Assembly (NCBI GenBank): GCA_023382535.1
Contig: JAHDWA010000005.1
Span: forward strand, 124,001-188,000
Source: Anaerolineae bacterium
GTDB lineage: Bacteria; Chloroflexota; Anaerolineae; 4572-78; J111
DNA: 64,000 nucleotides
Direction: 5' to 3'
Shown: in pieces, positions 14,790 through 21,789 of the stretch
How the letters are laid out: each line of letters begins with the position of its first letter
Numbering within the stretch: the first letter of the stretch is position 1
Translations under genes and position numbers: made by a program
The notes under the pieces: generated by a model
What the model was told of the DNA's origin: nothing
Databases searched by the model: none
What the model saw: only the letters and a program-made list of their open reading frames with translations

Positions 14790-14982
14790 AGAAAAACATA
14801 GAGTGCAATGTAAGGCACCGGCATTTGGTCCTCTATCGCCGGGTGGGTGTCAAGGTCGGCCATTCTCAGAAGGATGTACGGTTCACCCGCTAGCCTGGAA
14901 ACTGATGCTTACAAAGGAACAACTCAAGAATTTTGCGGAGGATTTGCGCCAGGAGGTGGCTAAATGTCAAAACGAGGCATAA
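14764..14982 (+). CDS. Small cysteine-containing hypothetical protein
   Basis: 72 residues. Four cysteines (CPFF, QCKAP, GGCQG, GCTVH) in the first 40 residues, plus a helical tail (KEQLKNFAEDLRQEVAKC). The cysteine spacing is compatible with a small metal site but does not match a named zinc finger. ATG lies in a GGAACGACCC context without a clear ribosome site, so it may depend on coupling to the upstream gene. It overlaps the next gene by 19 bases. Confidence 0.5.
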   Translation: MTAICPFFEEKHRVQCKAPAFGPLSPGGCQGRPFSEGCTVHPLAWKLMLTKEQLKNFAEDLRQEVAKCQNEA

Positions 14983-15182
14983 AGGCAAGAGTTTTTGTAA
15001 GCCCCAAAACCGGAATAATCGTTGACCGCACCTGGGAATTTGCCGAACCTGACCCGGAAATTGTAGTGACGCTCCCGGATGGTTATCATATTAGATTTTG
15101 GGAGCAGGGCCTCTCTAATAAGGAATATATCAGACGAACAATCCTGATTCGCCAGGAGGAGTTTGAACAGTGTCAAAAATAA
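14964..15182 (+). CDS. Small hypothetical protein
   Basis: 72 residues with GGAGG at about 10 bases before ATG 14964 (CCAGGAGGTGGCTAA). A short basic N-terminus, then strands (RVFVSPKTGIIVDRTWEF) and a charged helical end (RRTILIRQEEFEQCQK). No motif recognised. It overlaps the following gene by 13 bases. Confidence 0.55.
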   Translation: MSKRGIKARVFVSPKTGIIVDRTWEFAEPDPEIVVTLPDGYHIRFWEQGLSNKEYIRRTILIRQEEFEQCQK

Positions 15183-15493
15183 CACGTCGGATGCGCCAAA
15201 TCGTTAAGATAATGCGAGAAAACGGAGCGCACATTCAAGAGAGCCGCGATGCGTTTTTAGAGAAAAGTTCCTATTCTGTGGAGTGGAAATCGGAGGACGG
15301 GCTATATCATTCGATTGACATCACAGAGAGAACGCTCGATAAGCTCACGGAGGCCGGATTGGTTGAAATCACAGAAAACAACCCGGTTTATAAACACGGG
15401 AAATTTGTCACGTCTGAGGCAGTTTATGAATTAATCACAGGAGATAGTCGAGCGATTTACCCAGGCGCGCTTGATTCGTTGAGTAATTTTTAG
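15170..15493 (+). CDS. Small winged-helix-like protein
   Basis: 107 residues from GTG 15170, with CAGGAGGAG upstream. The order of elements (helix TRRMRQIVKIMRENGAHIQE, helix DITERTLDKLTEAGLVEITE, then a beta wing NPVYKHGKFVTSEAVYELI) is that of winged-helix DNA-binding proteins; the second helix with TLDKLTEAGLVE reads like a recognition helix plus wing. It may regulate the late-right part of the element. A hairpin repeat follows at 15525-15554. Confidence 0.5.
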   Translation: MSKITRRMRQIVKIMRENGAHIQESRDAFLEKSSYSVEWKSEDGLYHSIDITERTLDKLTEAGLVEITENNPVYKHGKFVTSEAVYELITGDSRAIYPGALDSLSNF

Positions 15494-15524
15494 TCCCGAT
15501 AAGGAAGATTATGTAGCCTGATTC

Positions 15525-15554
15525 TAGCCGGGATAATCTCCCTTATAGCGGCTA
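15525..15554. repeat. Element hairpin, copy 2 (TAGCCGGGATAA...TTATAGCGGCTA)
   Basis: Second copy of the 3519-3550 hairpin layout: TAGCCGGGATAATCTCCC, then TTATAGCGGCTA, with one unpaired position in the outer stem. It lies in the 86-base gap between 15493 and 15580. Confidence 0.6.
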
Positions 15555-15579
15555 AGAAATCAGAGATGTCGGAGCTTTA

Positions 15580-15807
15580 ATGTACGAAGTTGCAAGGTTT
15601 CCAGAACCATTAACATACACTGAGCATCCAGGACTCGTTCAAGTTGGCACAATCCGCTTTCCGCAAGATGCTAAATGCAGCAGGTGTGGCAAAACGGGTG
15701 TCGAGATGGTGATAATCGAAAAAGGTAAAAATCGGCCCTATCATTGGAAGTGCCTAAAAAAACGTCGTCGTTACGCCAAATCTCCTGTTTTAAGGGGGGA
15801 AGGATGA
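15580..15807 (+). CDS. Small zinc-ribbon-like protein
   Basis: 75 residues. CSRCGKTGVEMVII in the middle and HWKCLKKRRRYAK near the end give a CxxC...HxxC arrangement, suitable for one zinc. The C-terminal basic cluster suggests nucleic-acid contact. It overlaps the next gene by four bases. No named family. Confidence 0.6.
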   Translation: MYEVARFPEPLTYTEHPGLVQVGTIRFPQDAKCSRCGKTGVEMVIIEKGKNRPYHWKCLKKRRRYAKSPVLRGEG

Positions 15808-16229
15808 CTCCCGGCACCTGGGTCAACATCAAAACCCCACCTTGCCGGCTGTACGACCGGGGCGAGGTCGAAGGGCCGGCCTTCGTTACGTCGGACGGGG
15901 AGCAGGTGTATTGGATAAAGTTTTACATCGCGCCGGGTCGGACACAGGTTTTGATGTTTGGAGAGACTGAGGTAGAAGAAATCGGGATGAAGGAGGATGG
16001 GATGAGATTAGCCATTATTGACAGTCTGCCGGTTCAACCCGGTAAGGAAATTGGCCCGATATTTGTCGGCAATCTGACCAAACCAGAAGTGGGAGAAAAG
16101 GTGGGACTGTCTTTCGTGGACAGGTCGCAGGGAGTCGGGGTGGTCACTACCGTTTCAGGCGTGCGTTTTGAGGACTGGTCATACAAAGTGAGGGTAGAAG
16201 ATGTTGAGCGTGATCTGGCAGTGGCTTAA
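15804..16229 (+). CDS. Hypothetical protein, two small beta-barrel-like halves
   Basis: 141 residues; ATG 15804 with GGGGGGAAGG upstream, overlapping the zinc-ribbon stop. The first half (PGTWVNIKTPPCRLYDRGEV ... VYWIKFYIAPGRTQVLMFGE) and second half (PEVGEKVGLSFVDRSQGVGV ... YKVRVEDVERDL) both read as short SH3-like or KOW-like beta units: Val/Gly-rich strands around a GEV or GVV turn. No catalytic residues. Function unknown. Confidence 0.55.
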   Translation: MTPGTWVNIKTPPCRLYDRGEVEGPAFVTSDGEQVYWIKFYIAPGRTQVLMFGETEVEEIGMKEDGMRLAIIDSLPVQPGKEIGPIFVGNLTKPEVGEKVGLSFVDRSQGVGVVTTVSGVRFEDWSYKVRVEDVERDLAVA

Positions 16230-16377
16230 ACTGTGCTGGAAGACCAGGCCGCGTTGCGAGAAGTGCGCGGTTTGCGGGCGGCGGATTTGGGTTTATGGGG
16301 AGCCGGCCCCAACGGTTTGCTCAGGAACTTGCGGTGAGTTGTTCCTGTATAGCACAGGGGAATGGATAAAGTTTTGA
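16201..16377 (+). CDS. 58-residue cysteine-rich zinc-finger-like protein
   Basis: Small frame from ATG 16201, inside the end of the previous gene, to TGA 16375-16377. After a helix (LSVIWQWLKLCWKTRP) it carries CEKCAVCGRRIWVYGEPAPT, then VCSGTCGELF. The CxxC...CxxxC spacing with an IWVYGE beta turn resembles small phage treble-clef zinc proteins that use a CVxCGxxF...CS..C layout. It overlaps the following gene by 16 bases. Confidence 0.5.
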   Translation: MLSVIWQWLKLCWKTRPRCEKCAVCGRRIWVYGEPAPTVCSGTCGELFLYSTGEWIKF

Positions 16378-16586
16378 GAAGGTTGATAATCGGGGGCTTG
16401 ATGATTGCGGCGGCTCATTACACGCTTCTATTCGTGATTGCCTTCCACATCGTCCTGCCCAACTGGTCGGGCGGTTACATCATGCTGATTGGCAGCTTCG
16501 TTTGTTTTGGCCTCGGCTGTGGGCATATCCTTAATTGGCTGGACGAAGTTGAACGTGAGAGGAGGAAGCCTGACGATGGAAAGTGA
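16362..16586 (+). CDS. Small membrane protein, two helices
   Basis: 74 residues. Hydrophobic segments about 8-30 (LIIGGLMIAAAHYTLLFVIA) and 38-58 (GGYIMLIGSFVCFGLGCGHI), then a charged tail EVERERRKPDDGK. The second helix contains closely spaced glycines and two cysteines. Size and topology would fit a holin, but there is no lysin nearby in the window, so this is not claimed. Confidence 0.55.
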   Translation: MDKVLRRLIIGGLMIAAAHYTLLFVIAFHIVLPNWSGGYIMLIGSFVCFGLGCGHILNWLDEVERERRKPDDGK

Positions 16587-16782
16587 TTTGTCTCCAATTG
16601 GAGACATCATGACGCACCGGTACGCCTGGAAAAATAACGAGAAGCGGCGGCCCCTCTTCGGGCGGGCCTGCCGGGTGCTGCACCGGCTGGCGCTGGGCAG
16701 CGTGATTATTGAATTCGAGAACGGTCAAAGGGAGTGCGTCAGCCGGCGGGCATTGCGGCGGCTGGTTGCGCCCGGAAAGTGA
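16576..16782 (+). CDS. Small hypothetical protein
   Basis: 68 residues. ATG 16576, with GGAGG at 16560-16564, is a good start; the frame to 16489 overlaps the membrane protein and is rejected. Basic, with KKRRPLFGRACRVL-type composition and ECVSRRALRRLV at the end. An exact copy of the 18-base palindrome (16589-16606) lies just after the start and encodes LSPIGD. Confidence 0.5.
   Translation: MESDLSPIGDIMTHRYAWKNNEKRRPLFGRACRVLHRLALGSVIIEFENGQRECVSRRALRRLVAPGK
16589..16606. repeat. 18-bp perfect palindrome, copy 2
   Basis: TGTCTCCAATTGGAGACA, 13 bases after the ATG at 16576 and identical to 5439-5456. Placement at the start of a small gene would suit an operator. Confidence 0.75.
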
Positions 16783-16792
16783 AGGATTTGAA

Positions 16793-17284
16793 ATGAGAAA
16801 GAACGAGTCAAAAGCATCCAGAAAAATATACGGAAAAACCATCATCGAGAGGGACGGTTGTCAAATCTGCCCGATTTGCTCGGAAAAGATAAATAGTGGA
16901 GACGCCGCTAATCATCACGTCTTCTGGCACATGATGGGCGGGCACGGTTTTAGGTGGAACATTTTGCTCATTTGCGCGCGGTGTCACGCCTCCTTGACGG
17001 CGGGGAACAAGGTGGACAGGTGGCTATATAATGCGGTTTGTACCAGGTTTATGCTAGGCAGATATGGCCTATTGTATGCACTGCAAGATGAGCGTTTAAG
17101 GGAATCTGTCAAGAAGGCGATTATTGACAGGATGTCAAACGAAAAATCTATTTTTGAGGCGTCTCGTGAGGTAAATGAGGAGATAAGGGCCATCGGACAA
17201 GAAGGATATATTGAGCTTGTCAGCCTCATGAAGCGAGGACCAGGAGCGATAGTTGAGTATTTCGACGACATAGTATCTTCTTAG
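16793..17284 (+). CDS. HNH endonuclease-like protein
   Basis: 163 residues from ATG 16793. CPICSEKINSG, NHHVFWHMMGGHG, FRWNILLICARCHASLTAGN: two CxxC/CxxCH zinc pairs around a beta-beta-alpha metal finger with the NHH catalytic histidines and the Asn of HNH. The C-terminal half is helical and charged. Such small HNH proteins sit near phage packaging or integrase modules, or act as free-standing homing nucleases. Lower GC than the neighbouring integrase. Confidence 0.75.
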   Translation: MRKNESKASRKIYGKTIIERDGCQICPICSEKINSGDAANHHVFWHMMGGHGFRWNILLICARCHASLTAGNKVDRWLYNAVCTRFMLGRYGLLYALQDERLRESVKKAIIDRMSNEKSIFEASREVNEEIRAIGQEGYIELVSLMKRGPGAIVEYFDDIVSS

Positions 17285-17285
17285 A

Positions 17286-17408
17286 ATGGCCCGTATTAAG
17301 ACACTTCGGCGAAGGGGTAAGAAGAATGACGACAAATCGGACAGCGCAGAAGGTTGGGACAAGGCGGGAGGAACTATCTACTTGCCAACCATCCCCGGAT
17401 GGGTTTAA
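17286..17408 (+). CDS. Possible 40-residue basic peptide
   Basis: ATG 17286 starts two bases after the HNH stop and reads ARIKTLRRRGKKNDDKSDSA, then a short hydrophobic end (TIYLPTIPGWV) before TAA. It overlaps the start of the 17326 gene in another frame. Only the spacing supports it; it may be noise. Confidence 0.25.
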   Translation: MARIKTLRRRGKKNDDKSDSAEGWDKAGGTIYLPTIPGWV

Positions 17409-17598
17409 TATAGACCTCACGCCCGGTCAGGACTTCGCCAGCATGGAGCAGCTTCAGCGAAGCACCTTTGCATTTCTGCCAAAGTTGATTATGGAGGCAG
17501 TAGTGCAGGGATTGAAGGCCGGGGTGTTCAGGGTCGTTGATGATCGCGTCGTGATTTGCGACGCGGGAGCTAAGGAGCAGATAAACGATGAGCTTTAA
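17326..17598 (+). CDS. Hypothetical protein upstream of the integrase
   Basis: 90 residues; AAGAAGAATG context. N-terminus basic, then TPGQDFASMEQLQRSTFAFL and a helix (LIMEAVVQGLKAGVFRVVDD) with a short strand RVVICDAG. It overlaps the integrase start by 11 bases, so the two are probably cotranscribed. A small partner encoded next to a serine integrase could be a recombination directionality factor, but no recognisable signature supports that. Confidence 0.5.
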   Translation: MTTNRTAQKVGTRREELSTCQPSPDGFNIDLTPGQDFASMEQLQRSTFAFLPKLIMEAVVQGLKAGVFRVVDDRVVICDAGAKEQINDEL

Positions 17599-19186
17599 TT
17601 TTCCCGACTGCCCTATTCCGCCCGGGTCAAGTGTCTGGGCCTATCTGCGTGATTCGGGTGGGGAAACCCAGGACTTGACCAGCCAGCGAGCTTACGTACT
17701 CCAATACTGCGAGCACCACCGGCTGCACCTGGTCCGGCTTTTTGAGGACGGCGCGATCAGCGGTGGCTCCATCGCCGGACGGGATGAGTTCGAGTTGATG
17801 GTCGAATTGTCACGGCTGGAAAAGCGGCCGGTCGTGGACGGGATTATCTACTGGGACATCAAGCGCTTTGCCCGGAATGTGCTGGACAGCCAATTTTACA
17901 AAGCCGACCTGCGCCGGCGCGGCTACCGGCTGATCTCGATCTCGGACAATATTCCCGATAATGAATTTTCGATTGTGTTTGAGGCGTTCCTGGAATGGAA
18001 GGCACAGAAAGACAGGGAGGATATTGCCAAGGACACAAAACGCGGGCTGCATTATATCGTTGAGATGAAGGATGCGGAGGGGAATTATCTGTCCGTCGCG
18101 CCGGGTAAGCCGCCAACCTGTTTCCGGGGGGAGCGCTACGACACCGGCCTGAAGCGCAACAACGGCCAGCCGCGAATCGTGCAGCGTTGGGTCCCGGATG
18201 AGGCGACCTGGGCCAGGGGCCAGCGGGCCTGGGAGATGCGAGCGGAGCGGGCGAGCAATGACCAGATCCGGCGGGAGACGGGCCTGTACGCCAGCGCGAT
18301 AGACACAGGCAGCGTCTTCAACACATTTTTCAGGAATCAGATTTATATTGGCCGCTTCCGCTACGGTGGCCAGGTTTTTGAGGATTTCGTGCCAAGCTTG
18401 ACGACGCTCGATATTTGGCATCGGGTACAGGAGCTGCACTACAAGCGACCGGAGAAGGGCCAATCATTTCCGGCCGGCAAGATTCACCCCAAAACAGGCC
18501 GGTCCGAGGAATATTTGCTGTCGGGATTGTGCTCGTGCATCTTCTGCCAGGCGGCGATGCATGGCAACCGGAACAAGCGAAGCGACCGGACTCGATTCTG
18601 GCGGTACTATGTTTGCGCCCGGAAAAAGGCCAGGCCGGCAGAGTGTGAAGGTAAGCAGGTGTCGGCCCAGCGGGTTGAAGAGGCGGTGTTATATAAAGTC
18701 AATTCGACGGTGCTGACGCTGGATTACGTGGGCGCTCTGGCGGAGCAGGTCAACGCATTGCTAAATGATACGGCGGCATTGGAGGCGATGATTGAAGAGA
18801 AGCAGGGCCGGCTGCGGGACATCGGTCGGGCCATTAAGAATCTCATTGATATGGCAGAACTCCACCCGTCACCTGATTTGATCGAGCGACTAAGGCAGCG
18901 GGAGATGGAACGGGAAACAGAACGACTCGACCTGGAGCGGTTGCTGCAGCGACGGCGGCAAACAATCTCGATTGATGAGGCCGTGGTGGTGGCAGTACTG
19001 AATGATATGCGGCGTTCGCTGGGAGGCGGAGAAATGCGGGTGCGACAAAAGCTATTGCAGCAGGTTGTGAAGAAGATAGAAGTTGGCCATAATTATGGCC
19101 GGGTGCAGTGCCGGTTTCCGCTGGAGTCATTGGTTGGGGTTTGGTTTGTGCCCTCGACGGGATTCGAACCCGTGTCGCAGCCTTGA
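17588..19186 (+). CDS. Large serine recombinase (integrase)
   Basis: 532 residues. N-terminal resolvase domain: VWAYLRDSGGETQDLTSQ with catalytic Ser23, then DGIIYWDIKRFARNVLDSQF (the arginine-bearing DRxxR-like region) and helix E. Recombinase domain: RQ/TFFRNQIYIGRFRYGGQVF region (~250). Zinc ribbon: GLCSCIFCQAAMHGN...YYVCARKKARPAEC (~314-355), followed by a coiled-coil (LNDTAALEAMIEEKQGRLRD). The last dozen codons (VPSTGFEPVSQP, stop at 19184-19186) are written in the complementary strand of a tRNA-Glu gene, so this end coincides with the element boundary. It catalyses integration and, with a directionality factor, excision. Confidence 0.95.
   Translation: MSFNFPDCPIPPGSSVWAYLRDSGGETQDLTSQRAYVLQYCEHHRLHLVRLFEDGAISGGSIAGRDEFELMVELSRLEKRPVVDGIIYWDIKRFARNVLDSQFYKADLRRRGYRLISISDNIPDNEFSIVFEAFLEWKAQKDREDIAKDTKRGLHYIVEMKDAEGNYLSVAPGKPPTCFRGERYDTGLKRNNGQPRIVQRWVPDEATWARGQRAWEMRAERASNDQIRRETGLYASAIDTGSVFNTFFRNQIYIGRFRYGGQVFEDFVPSLTTLDIWHRVQELHYKRPEKGQSFPAGKIHPKTGRSEEYLLSGLCSCIFCQAAMHGNRNKRSDRTRFWRYYVCARKKARPAECEGKQVSAQRVEEAVLYKVNSTVLTLDYVGALAEQVNALLNDTAALEAMIEEKQGRLRDIGRAIKNLIDMAELHPSPDLIERLRQREMERETERLDLERLLQRRRQTISIDEAVVVAVLNDMRRSLGGGEMRVRQKLLQQVVKKIEVGHNYGRVQCRFPLESLVGVWFVPSTGFEPVSQP
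19149..19186. other. Probable right attachment-site region of the element (3' half of tRNA-Glu)
   Basis: The integrase frame runs into the 3' half of the tRNA and stops in the anticodon loop region. If this half was brought by the element, a duplicate of it should lie at the other element end, left of the window. The exact core cannot be placed from one junction. Confidence 0.5.
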
Positions 19187-19221
19187 AAGGGCTGTGTCCT
19201 GGTCCTCTAGACGACGAGGGC
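19149..19221 (-). tRNA. tRNA-Glu (UUC)
   Basis: Read on the minus strand: acceptor GCCCTCG/CGAGGGC (7 bp), a GTCTAGAGGACCAGGAC D-arm, anticodon stem CAGCC/GGCTG with loop CTTTCAA (anticodon TTC), T-arm ACGGG-TTCGAAT-CCCGT and discriminator A. No CCA is encoded. All stems pair fully. Its 3' end faces the element, as expected for an integration target. Confidence 0.96.
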
Positions 19222-19424
19222 GGGAATGTCCAAACAACGGCGGGTAATATACCACCGGGATGCATTTTGGGCAAACTCGGCTGGGCCAGTTGGGGCAAAT
19301 TGCGCTATGACAAATGTCACTAAGAAGTGGCGAGATTTATCACTATTATCTGGCAGCAATTTGTATTACACTTTTGCTTGTCCTGTTGCCTCAACTGAAA
19401 TAGACTTGGAAAGGAAAAACACAA

Positions 19425-19676
19425 GTGATACCAAAAGAAGCTTTTGCCGATATGAAAGAGAGACTCTTTAACCTGCTGGACCGCTATCCCGAGGAGATGC
19501 GCGAGATTATCATGACCCTCGAAGATAAGGCTAATGTCGCTGCGGCTGCTTTCTTTACCAACGAAGTAGCCTGCTTTGTAAACATGGATCCTACCGAGCG
19601 GGCCGAAGTTGTCATGGCTTACATTGAGACGGTCTGGATGGCCGGCTATGAGGCCGGGCACGAGCGGAGCAGGTAA
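19425..19676 (+). CDS. Small hypothetical protein
   Basis: 83 residues from GTG 19425 (GGAAAGGAAAAAC upstream), or 74 from ATG 19452. All helical, acidic, with one Cys: FNLLDRYPEEMREIIMTLED, then NMDPTERAEVVMAYIETVWM. No family recognised. It is the first host-side gene after the tRNA. The 203-base stretch between tRNA and this gene shows no other feature. Confidence 0.5.
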   Translation: MIPKEAFADMKERLFNLLDRYPEEMREIIMTLEDKANVAAAAFFTNEVACFVNMDPTERAEVVMAYIETVWMAGYEAGHERSR

Positions 19677-19791
19677 AGTGCTCCTATCCAGGAGCCAGCT
19701 CTGAGCCAATCAATCTGGTTCCAATCTCCAGAAATTCGACACGCTTAGTTAAGTTTGGTTGCAGTGATACTTCCTCTGAAGTAATCTCCCC

Positions 19792-20622
19792 TTACTTATT
19801 CAATTCCCGCATCACCCTGGCGGTGATTATATGCACCAGGTCTGTCTCCAGGCTATTGGCCGGAGGCATGGCCGGCCTGATATGCTCCCCGTTCACGTGA
19901 CAAACGCCGCAGTACTCGCAAAAGTCGGCCTCGTCGGCGGTCCGGGCCAGGCCCAATTTGCGCCGCGCCTGGATGAGCTTTTCAACCTGATGAGGCGGCA
20001 AAGGTTGACCTCCACCCAACTGACGCAGCATGTAAGTGATACGGGCAATTTGCTCCAATGTTTCGGTACGGAAGAAGGCGTCAAGCGGGCTGCGGCCAAC
20101 GGTTAAGCTGCCGTGCCGCTCCAAAACCAGGGCGTCATGCCCGGTAATTACCTCACGGATGGCCCGCGCATTTTCTTCGCTGGCCGGATTAGCATAAGGG
20201 GTGGTTGGAGTTAACCCCAGGCCCACAATAGCTTCGGGCAGCATACAATCGGCCAGAGAAATACCGGCAATACTCAAGGCAATCGCATGGGGTGGGTGCG
20301 CGTGCACTACCGCCAGTACGTCAGGGCGTTGGTGATATACTTCCAAATGCATGGTGATTTCAGAGGTTGGTTTGAGATCCCGGTTAGCCGCAGTTTCCGG
20401 CCCTATTTTGCGCCCGGCTAGATCAATGGTAATCAACTGGTCGGGGGTCATCATCCCTTTGCACAGGCCGCTGGGGGTGACGAGGATCGCCTGCTCGTCT
20501 ACCCGAGCCGAGATATTACCGTCGGCGGCCACAATCAGGCCGCGCTCATACATAAGTTTGCCGACCAGGATAATTTCTTCACGTAAAGCTTGTTCTTTGA
20601 GAGAGAAAAAAGTTTGGGTCAT
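19792..20622 (-). CDS. Class II aldolase/adducin family protein, probable microcompartment cargo
   Basis: 276 residues. Fold markers of L-fuculose-phosphate-type aldolases: AADGNISAR (substrate phosphate loop), VVHAHPPHAIALS (two zinc His), LERHGSLTVG (third zinc His). It cleaves a sugar phosphate to DHAP or a similar ketone plus an aldehyde. Unusual additions follow the catalytic core: a Cys cluster CEYCGVCHVNGEH (~237-249) that may bind metal, and a C-terminal amphipathic helix TDLVHIITARVMRELN resembling an encapsulation peptide for loading into a microcompartment. It is last in the operon with three shell genes. The actual sugar substrate is unknown. Confidence 0.85.
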   Translation of the reverse strand: MTQTFFSLKEQALREEIILVGKLMYERGLIVAADGNISARVDEQAILVTPSGLCKGMMTPDQLITIDLAGRKIGPETAANRDLKPTSEITMHLEVYHQRPDVLAVVHAHPPHAIALSIAGISLADCMLPEAIVGLGLTPTTPYANPASEENARAIREVITGHDALVLERHGSLTVGRSPLDAFFRTETLEQIARITYMLRQLGGGQPLPPHQVEKLIQARRKLGLARTADEADFCEYCGVCHVNGEHIRPAMPPANSLETDLVHIITARVMRELNK

Positions 20623-20670
20623 TTTGGGTTCGGTATCCAGTTTAAGCTAAGGGAATGGGTCAATCTTAGA

Positions 20671-21780
20671 TTAGCCGAGAAGCAGATGAGCCAGCTTAAT
20701 GAGAGCGATTGTAGCAGGAGATTGCGGGTTGCTTAAGAGCAAAGGCTTGCCGGTATTCACGGCCTTAATCATTTCCGGCTCGTAGGGAATGCTGGCCAGA
20801 ATGGGGCGTTTAACGGTTTTTTGAATGATCTCCGGGGGCAGACCGCCCTGCGGTAATATATTATTGACCACCAGTACAATGCTGGTATCGGCCACCCCCA
20901 GCCGGAGCAGACTCTGCAAGGCCATCGCCGCGGATTGCAGCGAGGGCATATCGGGCGAGAGCACCAGGGCAATCTTATCGAACAGCCGCCAGGTCGACTC
21001 AAAGCGGGGCTCCAGCAGATGCGGAATATCCAGGATGGTCTGGGAAAAGCCGGATTTTAAGACAGTTACCAGTTGCTCCAATCTTTGATCGTTGAGGTGC
21101 AGCAGGTGATCATAATTCAGGGCCGAAGCCAGCAACTGCACCCCAGCATTGTGTTGGATCAGGTGCGGCTTAACTGTATCCAGGGTTACCTCGTCTTTAG
21201 CGGCAAACAGAGCATCGGCCACGCTGCTGGTAGGCCGTAACCCCAGCATCAGCGCGGCATGTCCTCCCAGGGGAGCCAGGTCTACCAAAGCGGTTGGTGT
21301 TTTCTTGGTCAGCGCCAGGGCCAGCGCCAAATTGACCGCCAGGGTCGTGACGCCCGTACCGCCGCGCAGACTGAACAGGCCAATAGCAGTTTGCCTGACC
21401 GGAGCGGGCTGCTGGGCCGGCAAAAGCTCGTTGATGCGGTTAACCAGTACATCCGGCGACGTGCTTTTGGGCAGGTAATCCGTAGCCCCGGCATCCAGCG
21501 CCGTTTGCTTGTCAACCGGCTGGAAACGGGCCGAAAACATGATGATCGGTGTTTCGGTGAGGCCCAACTTGGTGCGAATTTGCTTGCAGAATTCGTAGCC
21601 GGTCATTTTAGGCATCATCACGTCGGCCACAATTAAATCAGGCGGCTGGGCTTGCACCTGGGCCAACCCTTGCAGCCCATCATCACACATTATCACCTGA
21701 TGCCCGGCGCGTTTGAGCGAAAATTCAAGCAGGCGGAGAATGTTCTTATCGTCGTCAACCACCAAAATATTAGCCATCAT
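20671..21780 (-). CDS. Receiver domain fused to a CpaE/ParA-like ATPase
   Basis: 369 residues. Residues 3-120 are a response-regulator receiver (ILVVDDDKNILRLLEFS, phosphoacceptor in DLIVADVMMP, MFSA, Lys in DYLPKS). Residues ~135-369 are a MinD/ParA-type ATPase whose P-loop reads LRGGTGVTTLAVNLA; both signature lysines of KGGxGKT are missing, as in CpaE/TadZ and some carboxysome-positioning McdA proteins. VDLAPLGGHAALMLG and DIPHLLEP are the switch regions. Start could be either of two adjacent Met codons. Sandwiched between shell genes and the aldolase, it may position or regulate the microcompartment; alternatively it is a stray pilus-type regulator. Confidence 0.85.
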   Translation of the reverse strand: MMANILVVDDDKNILRLLEFSLKRAGHQVIMCDDGLQGLAQVQAQPPDLIVADVMMPKMTGYEFCKQIRTKLGLTETPIIMFSARFQPVDKQTALDAGATDYLPKSTSPDVLVNRINELLPAQQPAPVRQTAIGLFSLRGGTGVTTLAVNLALALALTKKTPTALVDLAPLGGHAALMLGLRPTSSVADALFAAKDEVTLDTVKPHLIQHNAGVQLLASALNYDHLLHLNDQRLEQLVTVLKSGFSQTILDIPHLLEPRFESTWRLFDKIALVLSPDMPSLQSAAMALQSLLRLGVADTSIVLVVNNILPQGGLPPEIIQKTVKRPILASIPYEPEMIKAVNTGKPLLLSNPQSPATIALIKLAHLLLG

Positions 21781-21789
21781 TCACCCCGG

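Noticed and set aside
16362..16586. Holin call for the two-helix membrane protein
   Set aside because: No endolysin, spanin or other lysis gene is adjacent in the window, so size alone is insufficient.
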